Positions 8,269 to 20,200 of a stretch of 64,000 bases of DNA are shown here, piece after piece. Made by a program: the position numbers and the translations under genes. Under the pieces are notes generated by a model. It had not been told where the DNA came from and ran no database searches. It saw only the letters and a list, made by a program, of their open reading frames with translations. Position 1 is the first letter of the stretch; the number at the start of each line of letters is the position of its first letter. The stretch is from Candidatus Hydrogenedentota bacterium (lineage in GTDB: Bacteria > Hydrogenedentota > Hydrogenedentia > Hydrogenedentales > JAGMZX01), in NCBI GenBank assembly GCA_029556545.1, contig JAKQEQ010000193.1:231449-295448 (forward strand), written 5' to 3'.

Positions 8269-11200
8269 ATGAGGCGAGAAGACCGTCAAACGCTGTGGCG
8301 CGGCCGCCTGCGCCTGTGCGCGTCCGGGCTGGGCGTATTGCTTATCGGAACGTGCTGTCTGATGCTGGCGGCGCGTCCGATTGCGGCGGAGTCGCCGGCG
8401 GAATTGAGCCGGGTGCAGGTCCGTCCCGGAGAAGAGACCGCGAGCCCGTCCCTTTGGGAAGTGGATCGGTTGCGCCGCATCTTGAAGGCGGCGCCACGCA
8501 CTTGTGTCTTCGAGGATAGCCTGACCAGCGCGGCAAATTGGGAATTCACGGGGCTCTGGCATCACCAAATCGACAGTGCGTGCGCCACAGCCGCGCCGGG
8601 CTATAATTCCGAGCCGGGCGCGATTGTCTTCAATGATGAAGCGACGTGTACTTACGAGACGGGGACGCGCGTCTTCGGTTACGCCACAATGAAGGTGGAA
8701 AAGCTGATTCCGGGCGATGCGCTGGCGGCGGTGCTCGTTTTCCATGACAGTCTGGAACTCGAACGGGCGTTTGACGCGGCGTTTGTCGAGATTTCCGCGG
8801 ACGGCGGGCCGTGGACGCCGACGAGTTTCGTGCGCAAGGTCAGCGATACCGCGTGGGGCGAGGAAATCGTCGATATTTCCGAGTACATCAATCCTTCCGC
8901 GCCCAAGTCGATTCGGGTGCGGTTCGGCTTCGACACGTTTGATTCGCAATGGAACGATTACACAGGCTGGTACGTCGACGACGTGAAAATCTGCACGACC
9001 ACCGTTCCGGAAGGGTTCAGCGGCGTCTACATCAACAACGTCTCGATCCAGGAGCGCAATTTCGCGAGTCCGGTGGCTACCTTCTCCGTGACAGTCGACC
9101 CGCCCGCGACCAGTCCCTTTGGTTTGCGTTACAAGACGGTGGACGGCACCGCGACGCTGGCGGACAGCGACTATGAGGAGACCATCGGCACGCTGACCTT
9201 CGCCGTCGGTGACACGCAGAAGGAGATCCAGGTCACCATCATCGGCGATCCGTATCCAGAGGGGGATGAGACGTTCATGGTGGAATTGAGCGACCTTGCG
9301 GGCGGCGGCGGCAAGGTGGTCATCGGGTCGCCCGTGGGTACGTGCACCCTCATCGACGACGATTTTCCGACCACGGTTTTCATTGAAGAGTTCGACACGG
9401 CCGCTCGCTGGGACATGACCGGCAACTGGCATCTGAGCCCGGATAATCACTGTCTTGCCGAAGACGCGTATCGGCCCCCGTCAGCGGTCCATTTCGGCAT
9501 CGAGGCGCGGCTCCTGCCGCCGCCTCCGCCCCCGGTCTTCAGTCTGGTCGAGGACGGCGGTTTCGAGGCCGGAACGCCGAGTGCGGTGTGGACCGAAAGC
9601 TCGACAAATCACGGCACGCCGCTCTGTAATACGACGACCTGCCCCATCACAGGGGATACGGGGCCGCGCACCGGTGATTGGTGGGTGTGGTTTGGGAGAT
9701 CGGTTCCCTCGACGGACGAGGCGAGCGCGATCGAGCAGAGTTTCATTATCCCGAGTTTCGGGACAGCGGAACTCAAGTTTTACGTGAAGATGTTCAGCGA
9801 CACGACGCCGGGCAGTCTGGGTGTGTATCTTGATGCGTCCAAGCTCTTCGAGATCACCGAAGCGGACGCCGCCGGATACACGACGTATCAGGAAGTGATA
9901 ATAGACGTGTCGGCGTTCGCGGACGACTTGGCGCACACGCTACGTTTCGAGGGATTCACCGAGAAGAACGGGGTAACCACGTTCTTCGTGGACGACGTCA
10001 GCCTGATCGCGGGCGGTGGGAGTGAAGGGGAAGGCGAAGGCGAGGGCGAACCCTACATTCAATCATACTGCGCGTACCTGCCGAATTCGTCGGGTTATCT
10101 TGAACTGATCGAGGACGTGCATCTTGCGCCGGCGGTGGACATTCGGTTTACTTGGTTCGACTATGTGGCGATGGAGCCCGTGAATGACCGGTACTTCGTC
10201 GAAATCTCCGACGATGGCGGCGCGACGTGGACAAGCATCTTCAGCAGTACCGAGGCCAAGCCGGATTGGAGCGAAAGTTCCGCGGACATCTCGGCCTACA
10301 GCGGGCGCGCTGTGCGGTTCCGCTTTGGGTTCGAGGCAAACGGCAGTGTTGAAGACCTGGGGTGGATCATCGACCAAGTCCACATCGACTCCGTATTGCT
10401 CCCCGCTGACTATAGCAATGTCTCGATCCTGCCCGCGCAGGCGGAGGAAGGCGGCGGACCGAACGACGAACTATCTCTTGCCGAGGTACGTGTATTCGCG
10501 CCGTTGCTCGCGGCCAGTACCTTCGACTTGCTAGATACCGACGACGATGATGCACTCTCTCGCGCGGAACTTGAGGCCGCGTCAGCCGAAGGAACGGCCG
10601 TGGCCGTCGCGCTGTTGGAGGCTTTTGATACGCTGGATATGGGTGACCGCGATATCACGTTTACGATAACGCTGGACCCGCCCAACACGCGCGAGATCAG
10701 CCTCCGGTACTTCACTTCCGACTTGGCGCCGCCGGATTTGTACACCGCGCTGGCCGGCGCGGATTACGGCGCGACGGACGCGCGCGTGCGCATTCCGGCT
10801 AACACGAGCAGCGCCACCGTCTCCGTGCCGCTCGTCGGCGACCCCTATGCGGAGAAAGACGAACGGTTCCGCATTTCCATCGAGGCCGTTACCGTCAACG
10901 CCATCGTCAGCGGCGGCAGCGCGCTGGGTACGGTGCTCAACGATGACACCATCAGTCTCATCACGATAAATGACATCAGCGTGCTCGAGGACAACGGCGG
11001 CGAATTGGACGCCGAGGGCAAGTTCAGCGCGCGGTTCCGCGTGGATGTGACGCCGCCAAGCAATCAGCCGGTCACGTTGAAGTACCGCACGGTCGAGGGC
11101 ACGGCGCTTCGCAGCATCGACTACCTGCACGCGGAGGGCGCCATCGAGATAGCGGCGGGAGAGGACCGGGCCTTCATTCTTGTCCAAATCAAGGACGACC

Positions 11201-14200
11201 AGTTTCCCGAGGAGGACGAGACGTTCTTTCTTGAGCTGTGCGAACCTTCGATTAACGCCACATTCGGCACGGACGGGGGCGGTCAGCCGCTGGCTACGCT
11301 CCGGGGAATGGCGACAATACTGAACGACGATGACTACGAGATCATTTGGTCCGACGGTTTCGAATTTGTCTCGACGCTTTGGACGCTGAATGGGAATTGG
11401 CACATCCAGGACAGCAGCCAATGCCTGCTGCCGACGCCGGGCTATATCAGTCCCACGAAGGCCTTGGTGTATAACGTGGAGGCGGAATGCGACTACGACG
11501 TGGGCGTCATTCCGTTCGCGGACCTGAACGTGGACCTGCCCATCCCGGCGACGGCGCTCGATCCGCGTTTGATGTGGTCCCAGTTCGTCGATCTGCAGGA
11601 TGCGATCATCTTTGGTCTTGTAGTTCGCGAATACAGCGGGGGCGCGCCGGTGCCGGGTCAGTATGCCGAATTCATACTGAGCCACCCGGAAGGGGAGGAG
11701 ATCGGCGCCTGGCATGAGGAATACATATCGCTGACGAGCTTCATCGGTAAGACGATCCGCATTTCCTTTGCCCTGAATACCTTCGGCGTGGGTGCGAACC
11801 CCGAACCGCCCGAGACTGTCGCCAGCCGCGGCTGGTACCTGGATGACGTCTCGCTGCGTTACATCGACGCCGCGGGCGTGTCGGTGCTGAGCATAGAGGA
11901 CGTGAGCCAGCCCGAGGGGAACATCGGCGCCACGAACGCCGTTGTCCGCGTTAATTTCTCGCCCGCGCCCGCCGATGTTGCGCATCTCCACTATACGACG
12001 CTGGACGGAACTGCCACGGCCGGCGAGGACTACGTGGGCGCCGACGGCGTGCGGGTGGACGTACCCGCGGGCGCGCGGAGTGCGACTATCGAAATCCCCG
12101 TTCTTGGCGACTTTGATGTCGAGCCTACGGAAACGTTTGAGGTAATTGTTTCCGATCCCTCGGATAATCTGTTTGCGCTGTCGAATCGAGGCACGGTTAC
12201 CATCACAAACGACGACTTTCCACAGGGCACGATCTTCGGGACGACTGGCGCGTCCGCGCCCGCGAATCTGGTCCAGGCGAATATTACAAACCCGCTTGAC
12301 GCCACGACCGTGGCCACGTACGACAGCGTGTATTTCTCGGCAGGCGATTTTGCCGGTTATGACTTCAATTCGTTCTTCGCGTGGTCGCCCGGAGACAACC
12401 ACCTGTACGAACTCAACACGTCGACCGGCAACCGGCGCACCTTTGCCGTGATGACGCCGTTTGGCGGCGGCCACATGTGGGCGGGCCTTGCCTGGCATTT
12501 GCAAGAGGGGCGTTTCTACGCGCTCAGCAGCAATGATGTGGATTCCGCCTCGCTGTACTCGATCGGCCAAGGCGAGCTCCAGATTGTGGGTGCCAACGAC
12601 ACCTTCTACTTCCCGATGGACGCGCTGTATCGGAAGTCGCGCACACAGGCGATCTATCTGGCGTCGGAGCTTGCGGGAATTCAGGACATCGACGCGCTCT
12701 ACCTGAGCGTCAAGCAACTGCCGGGCAGCGCACTCGAAAACTGGACTATTCGTCTGAAGCAGACGACGGCTACGCAATTCACGTCCGGACAGCCGTTCGA
12801 TAACAGTGGTTGGACCACCGTCTATCAGAACGATGAACTGGTGCAGCAGTATGGGTGGGTGAAGTTCAGTTTCAGCGCGCCATACACCTACACGGCGGGG
12901 AACAACCTCGTCGTCGAGTTCTCGTACTGCAACGCGAACCAGTCCCATGACGGCTATGTCGATTGGCAAAGCACCTCCACGCCGCGGACGGCGTTCATGG
13001 AGTCCAATCTTGGCGAGAGTTGCGCGGTGGACAATCCGCTGAATTGGACCAACGTGCCGTATACGCGCAACGGCGTGCCGACGATCAAGCTGGGCGCGCT
13101 CATCCAGACGAAGACAGGGGATTTGCCGCCCACGGTGGCGCGGCCCATCGGGCTTGCGATCCACCCGACGACGGGCGCCATCTACACCGTGAGCCGTCCG
13201 ACCGGCACAGGAACCGAAGCCGTGATCGCGCAAATCCGCAAGGATGGCACGACGGTGAGCGCGCCGGTGTCGCTCGGTTTTGATCTGAGCGCGGGCGACC
13301 TCGATTTCGACGACGCAACGGCGAAGCTGTATCTTGCCGCGCACACCAACGTAACGGGCACGCAGGAAACGAGCCTGTTCCAGGTGGACATTGGCGCTTC
13401 GTTTGGCGCCGCCGCGCGCATCGGCCGCATCGGTGCGGGCGCGGCCATGCCGGCGATGGGCATCACGGCGCTGCCGTCGCCCCCGGGCCAAGGCGCGCTA
13501 TTCGACGTTGGCGTACGCACCCTTCCCGGGCTGCGCATCGAGGGCGACCAGGCGGCGACCGCTTTGAGCGTGCCGGGCTTTAACGCGGAACTCATGGCGG
13601 CGGCTTCCGGCGTGGGCGACGTGAACAACGACGGCTATGAGGACTACGCGGTCACCTTCCCGGCCATGACGGCGAAGCGGCCCAATGGCGACATGGTCAC
13701 GGGCGCGGGCGAGACATTCCTGATCTACGGCACGTCGGCGGACGGCCTGCCGCCAGCGCTTCGTGACGGCGTGCTCTCGATAGGGGAGTTCCACCCCAGC
13801 ATCGGGGTGCGTTTCCCAGGCGTGACGGCGGACGAGGCCAGCGGCTTTGCCGTGTCGGGCGTCGGCGACGTGAACGGCGACGGGTTCGACGACTTCGTGG
13901 TTGGCGCGCCGTTCCGGGACGATCCGAGTCGGACGGACCAGGGCTTTGCTTATCTGGTCTACGGTTCGAGTCTCTTGAGCGACATTTTCGATCTCGGTTC
14001 CGGCGTTCGCGCCGAAGTTGTGGCGCTGACCGGCGCGGACCGCAGCAATTGGACGGGATTTAGCGTGCGCGGCGCAGGCGACGTGAACGGCGACGGGTTC
14101 GCGGACTTCCTGGTCGGCGCGCCGGCCTCCGAGCACCCGAGCGGCTCGACCAAGGGCGAGGGCAGGGCGTATCTGGTGTTCGGCGGCGTGAGTCCGCTGG

Positions 14201-17200
14201 GCGACCTTACCGGCACGCTGAACCTGGACAGCCTGGACGGCCAGACCGGCGTCAAGCTGCTTGGGCCTCAGGGAATACTGAACTACTCCGGGATCAGCGT
14301 GAGCGGCGCGGGCGACGTGAACGGCGACGGCTACGACGACATCCTGGTGGGTGGCCATATCCGGCCAAACAACGCCCGGAACGGCGTGGTCTATCTCGTG
14401 TATGGCAAGCCCACGGACGACGGCAGCGGCGGCGCCAACTGGCCGGACGCCATCGAACTCGACACCAGCGCTGACCTGATGATCACCGGCCAGAGCATCG
14501 AATTCGGGACCGGGCGTTCAGTGGCTGGTGCGGGCGACGTGAACGGCGACGGATTCGGGGATATTCTCATCGGAGCGCCGGAAGAGGGGCGGGCGTTCCT
14601 GGTCTTCGGTTCGCGGCCGGGCCCCGCAGGCGCCTATACAACGGCGAATATCGGCGCCGTGCCTGGCGCTGCGCTGCGCGGGGTGGTAATCCACGGCCCG
14701 TTGAGCGGTAAGGCGGGACCTTCCGACGACTTCGGCGTTTCGGTGGCGGGCGCGGGTGACGTGAACGGCGACGGGTTCGCCGATATGTTGATTGGCGCGC
14801 CGAAAGCCGCCGCGCTCGGGAACGGGGACGCCGGGGATGTCTACCTCATTCTCGGCGACGCCGCCGCTGGCACAACCATGTTTGCGAGCGCCATCGCCGC
14901 CGGGCAACTGTATGCGAATGAACTTGATCCCGGCAGTCTGTTCCGACTTGTGGGCGGCGTGGAGGGCGACCTCGCCGGGCGCACGGTATCGTGTGCGGGC
15001 GACGTGAACGGCGACGGTTACAGTGACTTGCTCATTTGCGCCCCAGGGGCCAACCCGCAGGGCGTGTCGAACGCGGGTGAAGTCTACTTGGTTTACGGTG
15101 GCGCGCCGGCCGTGTCTGTGCTTGCGGATGCGGAGGCGACCTACGTGAATTACCTGCGTTCCGGGCTGAAGCTGAGCGCACCGGGCGCGCCCGCGCAGGC
15201 GGTCGATGTGCCCATGCGTCCCGCCGGGACGACCGGTGACGGCGCGCACACGACGCCGCTTTCGCGCTGTGCGATCGGTTTCAAGGGGGGCGGCGCGGGC
15301 GGATCGAACCAGTCGCCGAGCCAACAGGTGGTGACGCTCTATCGCACGCCGGTGCCCGCGCCCGCGACCAACGCGGGATTCACCGCGTCGCGGGTCTACT
15401 GGTACATCGAGTCGACGCGCCTGAACTTCAACGAATCGACGGTGACCTTCTGGTACACGCCGGAAGACGTGATGGGGCTCGACCTCAACAGCTCGGGCAT
15501 TTTCTACTCGCCCACGCGGCCCACCGACGCCACGAATTGGCGGGCCATCAACTCCGAGATGGATGAGACGCGGCGTACGATTACCATCAGTCGCGTACAC
15601 CGCGATGATCTGGGCAACCCGACGGGCGAGACGCTGAACGGCTACTACGCTATCCTGCAGCTTGACCTCAAGTTCGAGCTTGGCACGGAGATTCCGCGCC
15701 CCTTCGGCGTCGAACTCAGTGACATCCCGCAGGGGCCCAAGACGGTAATCCCCGAGGGCGCCGCGTGGTGGCATGACAAGTCCAATCGGCTCTTCGCGGC
15801 CAAGCCCGGGCCCATCCAGATTAAGTGGACCGACACGATGACAACGGACGCGGTCAATTACTGGCCCACGGAGCTTGAAAAGTACCAGGTTCACGTCGCG
15901 GAAACGCTGCCCGTGGACCTGCGCGCGGACGATGCGTTCAAGAGCGCGCGGCTCCTGTTTTCGGAGGAGGCCGTGGGCGCGATTCCGGACGAGGTGCAGA
16001 CGAATCTCGCCTTCTCCGCAACCGGACCGGGGAGGAGCCTCCTGCTGTTGTCCAATGGCGCCGACCCGCGTGGCTTTGACATATTCTTCCTGCGCGTGCA
16101 ATCGATCCTATGGAACACGGACGGATTCCTGTTCGACGGCATCCCCGCCATTATTGGCGAGCAGATACTGCCCGAGTTCGATCATGACCTCGCCTGCGGC
16201 GACCCGCTTGTCTTTTTCGAGAAGGCCCGGGTCAACCCGCACGAGGGCTACTATGACCGCGGCACGCGCACCGGGCCCATTTTCCCGGTAAACCTGGACA
16301 ATCCGAACGACCAGCAGGACGACTTGGTTATCATCTACTACGGCATGGGCAAGGCCATGCTGGATGCACAGCAGGACCAGTTGGGCACAACCAAGAGTTG
16401 CTGGCCCACAACGCCGGTGCGCTACGTGGCCATGTGGCCGAATAACCCGCCCCATCTCGTGATTGCCGTGCCGTCGGACGAGGCGATCCTGCCTGACAAC
16501 GTTTACGTGAATCCGAGCGTGTACGTGCAGAACGACTCGGCCCTTATGGGCTTTAACCCGAACGAGGAACATGCGTTCCGCGACGTGAACAAGATATACG
16601 TGATGCGCGACGACCTGAATCTCGCGTCGACGTCCGAACCCTACGTGCTGGTCGAATACACGGAAGGGGCTACGGGCGCGCCGAACATGCTCGTGTACCA
16701 GGTTGTGCAGGAGTATATCGATGAAGCCAGTAACACTTTCCTGACCTTCGATTACCCCGCCGTCGCCGGCAAACGGCTCAATCCGCCCGAGTCCCTTCAA
16801 TTGCGCGGGGCGTGCGGCGACCTGACCGTGTCGTCGCCATGGCCGCCGGCGGACGCGGCGACGCTCTTCGACAGTCAAGGGAAGAGGAATCCGTCGCCGG
16901 TCTTCCGCGACCGTCTGGACGACCTGTGGGTCTATCGCGCGGGGCATTTTGGCGGCACCGAGACGGTCCAGATGCAGTACTTCTACCGGTCGAAGGGCGA
17001 CTTCTACTTCCCGGTGCAGTACTATCCCGACGGGCCGCCGCCGGAAGGCAGTTGCATCCCGTGGCTCGACATCGCCGCGGGCACGCCCGGCCAGCCGCGC
17101 AAGGTGACCTACACCATTCGTTGGCCGGACGAGGTCGCCACAATGCAGATTGGCCAGACGCTCGCGCAGGCAACTCCGACAAAGATGCATGGCTCGTCAC

Positions 17201-20200
17201 TGAAACAGTGGGACGGCGGCCTCGAAAAGTGGCCCGAAAAGGAAGCGCAGAAAGCCGGCCCGGGCGAGGCGTTCCTGCCGGATATCGCGGGCGCGTGCAG
17301 CGTGTCGGTGCTGTACCAGCAGGGCACGGACTTCGGCCAGGGGCCGCTCGTGCAACTGATCGACTTCGCCGCGCCGCGCCGCGCGCCGCTGTTGAAAGTG
17401 CCTGCTACGATTGAATCAAAACCAGGCGGCGAATACGCCATTTTCACCAAGCTGCCGCCGCAATTGCAGGAGCGGCTGCGCTACCAGCTCTTCGAGCGGG
17501 AACTGGAGTTCCGGGGCATCTTTGTCGAAATCTTCGGCGGGGACGACATCGTGCTGCCGAACGTGATGACCGAGCGGGAGTACTACTTCCTGCGCGATGA
17601 GTTCAACGAAGGCGGCGACACCGACTGGGCCGCGGCCATCGACGAACTGTGGAACAACCAGAACGACCTGATCTTCGTGGACGATGTAAGCCCGCCGCCG
17701 TACGCGATGGCGATGACTTCGGCGTTCGCGGACCACACCGGCTACGTCACCGTGATTACCGGCAACCGCGACACGTGCAGCGGCGTCGTGGACATGAACG
17801 TCTTCCGTGTCGGCTGCCCGCTCTACAAGAGCACCATCAACGTGATCTATCCGCCGTGTCCGTTCGATCAGCAGCTTACCCTGCGTTATACCGGCGATTT
17901 CGCGGGGTCGTCGGACAACTACCTGTTCGAGTGGCGCATCCTTGCGGCTGCTACGCCCAATTTCGAGAACATTCCCGTCGAGCAGTGGGACCTGTTCCCG
18001 ACGCCGCCGCATCCGAATCCGAGTAAGGCGCCGAATCAGGGCGCGGTCGATATCACGATCAAGGGCGCAAACTTGATCACGCTGCGGGACAACGTCGTCC
18101 GGGTGCAATATGAGCGGCTGCTCGACGTCGGCGAGGGCGAAGGCGAGGGCGAGGGCGAAGGCGAAGGCGAGGTGTTCAGCGCTTCGCGGGACGCCGTCCT
18201 CTACGAGGATGCCGCCGGGCAACTCGCCAACGGCCTTGGCCAGTATCTCTACGCGGGCAAGAACGCCGCGGGCAAGACGCGGCGGAGCGTGATCTCGTTC
18301 GACTTGGACGCGATACCGGACGATGCGGTAATTGAGTCCGTTACGCTGCGGTTGCACGTATCCCAGGGCATCGGTGGTCCGCGGCAGGTCGGCATCTACC
18401 GCAGTCTCAAGACGTGGGACGAAGGCCCCTCGACGCCCACGGACGAGGCGATGGGTGCGCCGGTCGAGAACGGGGACGTCACGTGGACAGCCTACAAGTA
18501 CGTGATATTGACGGTGCTCGGGGTTCCCATCCACTTGCCCGAGACGTGGACGGCCCTCGGCGGCGACTTCAACACGTTGTTCCGCGCGATTCAGACGGTC
18601 GACGGCCCCGGTTACTACGAGTGGACCGACGACCGGCTCGTCGAGGACGTGCAGATGTGGCTGGCGCTCGACGAGAGCGGCGACGACCCGCGGCCCAAGG
18701 TGCCGGGTTGGTTTATCGTCGGCCATGAGGCGGAGGCGGGCACGCTCAAGCGCTTCGACAGCAGGCAATCGAGCACGGCGGCCTTCCAGCCGCAGCTTAT
18801 TGTGAAGTATTCCGTTCCCACTCGCGCGGAGAAGGCGGTGGAGTTCCCGTGTGACGTGCTCAGCGGCTATACGGACTGGGCCTTCGCGCCGGGGTGGATC
18901 AAGCGCGTGCTGGGTGAGATCGACCCGTTCCGCCAGCGCACGACGGGCGGGCACATCGCCGGCGCCGAGCGCAAGTACTTCCAATTCCACGACCAGGAGG
19001 TGAACACGGTCGTCAGCATGCTCGAGCAGGCGGGGCCGCGCTACGAGGGCAACATCAGCCTCAACTGCGACGATCTTGATGCGCTCGGGTTGATCCAGAC
19101 CTACGAGACCGTCCTGAGCATGGGACGCGACCTGAGCATCGACGCGCCCACGCCGATTGACTACGCGGGCGCGAACGACGCGTTGCTCCTGGTCACGGGG
19201 CGCATCGGCGACTTGTACATGCTCTTCGCAAACGAGGCCTACGGCGACGCGGCGGACCCGACGATCAGCTTCGGCACGTCCTCGGGCGATTTCGCGAGCG
19301 AGGCGGCCCCGTCAATCCACTGCTTCCAGAACCAGACTGCGTCACTGCTCGAGGAAGAGCTGGTGCTCTTGCGCGGACGCGACGATACGCGCCCGCCCAA
19401 CGTGACCACCGCGCCAATTTATAACCGCTTCTACCCGAATTTCACGAATGACATCACGGGCGGTCAGGTGGCGTACTTCCTGAATTACGGGATCGTGGAT
19501 GTCACGGGTAACGGCGGATCGCCCGACGAGATCGACGCGGCCACCATGTACCCGCAGGGTCACGGCGACGCCTGGGGCCACTACCTCATGGCCGCGAAGT
19601 CGTACTACTACCTCTTCGCGCACCCGCACTACACGTACATTCCGCGATCCGAGTTAGTGAACGTCGGCGCGCAGGCGGTCCAAGTCGATTACTTCGACGA
19701 ACGGAAGTTCGCGAATATCGTCGCGGCCAAAGCGCGCTGCGGCGCCGAGATCGTCAATCTCACGTACCGCTACTACTACACTGCGGACCCGCAGGGGCAG
19801 TGGCAGGGCTACAAGGACACCGATCCCGAGCGGGCGTGGGGTGTTTCCGAGTGGGCGAGCCGCGCGGGCCAGGGCGCCTACTTCGACTGGGTCGTCGGAA
19901 ACGCGCTCCTGCCGCAGGAAGACGTGGACGCCGAGCCGACGATCAACAAGATCGACCGGACCACGGTGATCGAGTTGCGTGAGGTCGCGGGTGCGTTCCA
20001 GGACATCCAGGCGAAGGTGGACCAAGCCGACCTCGGGCTGAACCCGCTAGGGCTCGCAAGGAACGTGGTGCCGTTCGACATCGACCCGAGCCGGATCGAT
20101 GCGGGCGAAACACACTTCGAGCAGATTTACAACCGCGCCGTGAAGGCGATGATGAACGCCATCACAGTTTTCAACCACGCGAACGAGAGTTCGCAGCGGC

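Noticed and set aside
10582..13491. A 969-codon minus-strand frame inside the giant gene
   Set aside because: High GC suppresses stops on the opposite strand; the sequence is Arg/His-rich and lacks domain motifs, whereas the plus frame has Calx-beta domains throughout.
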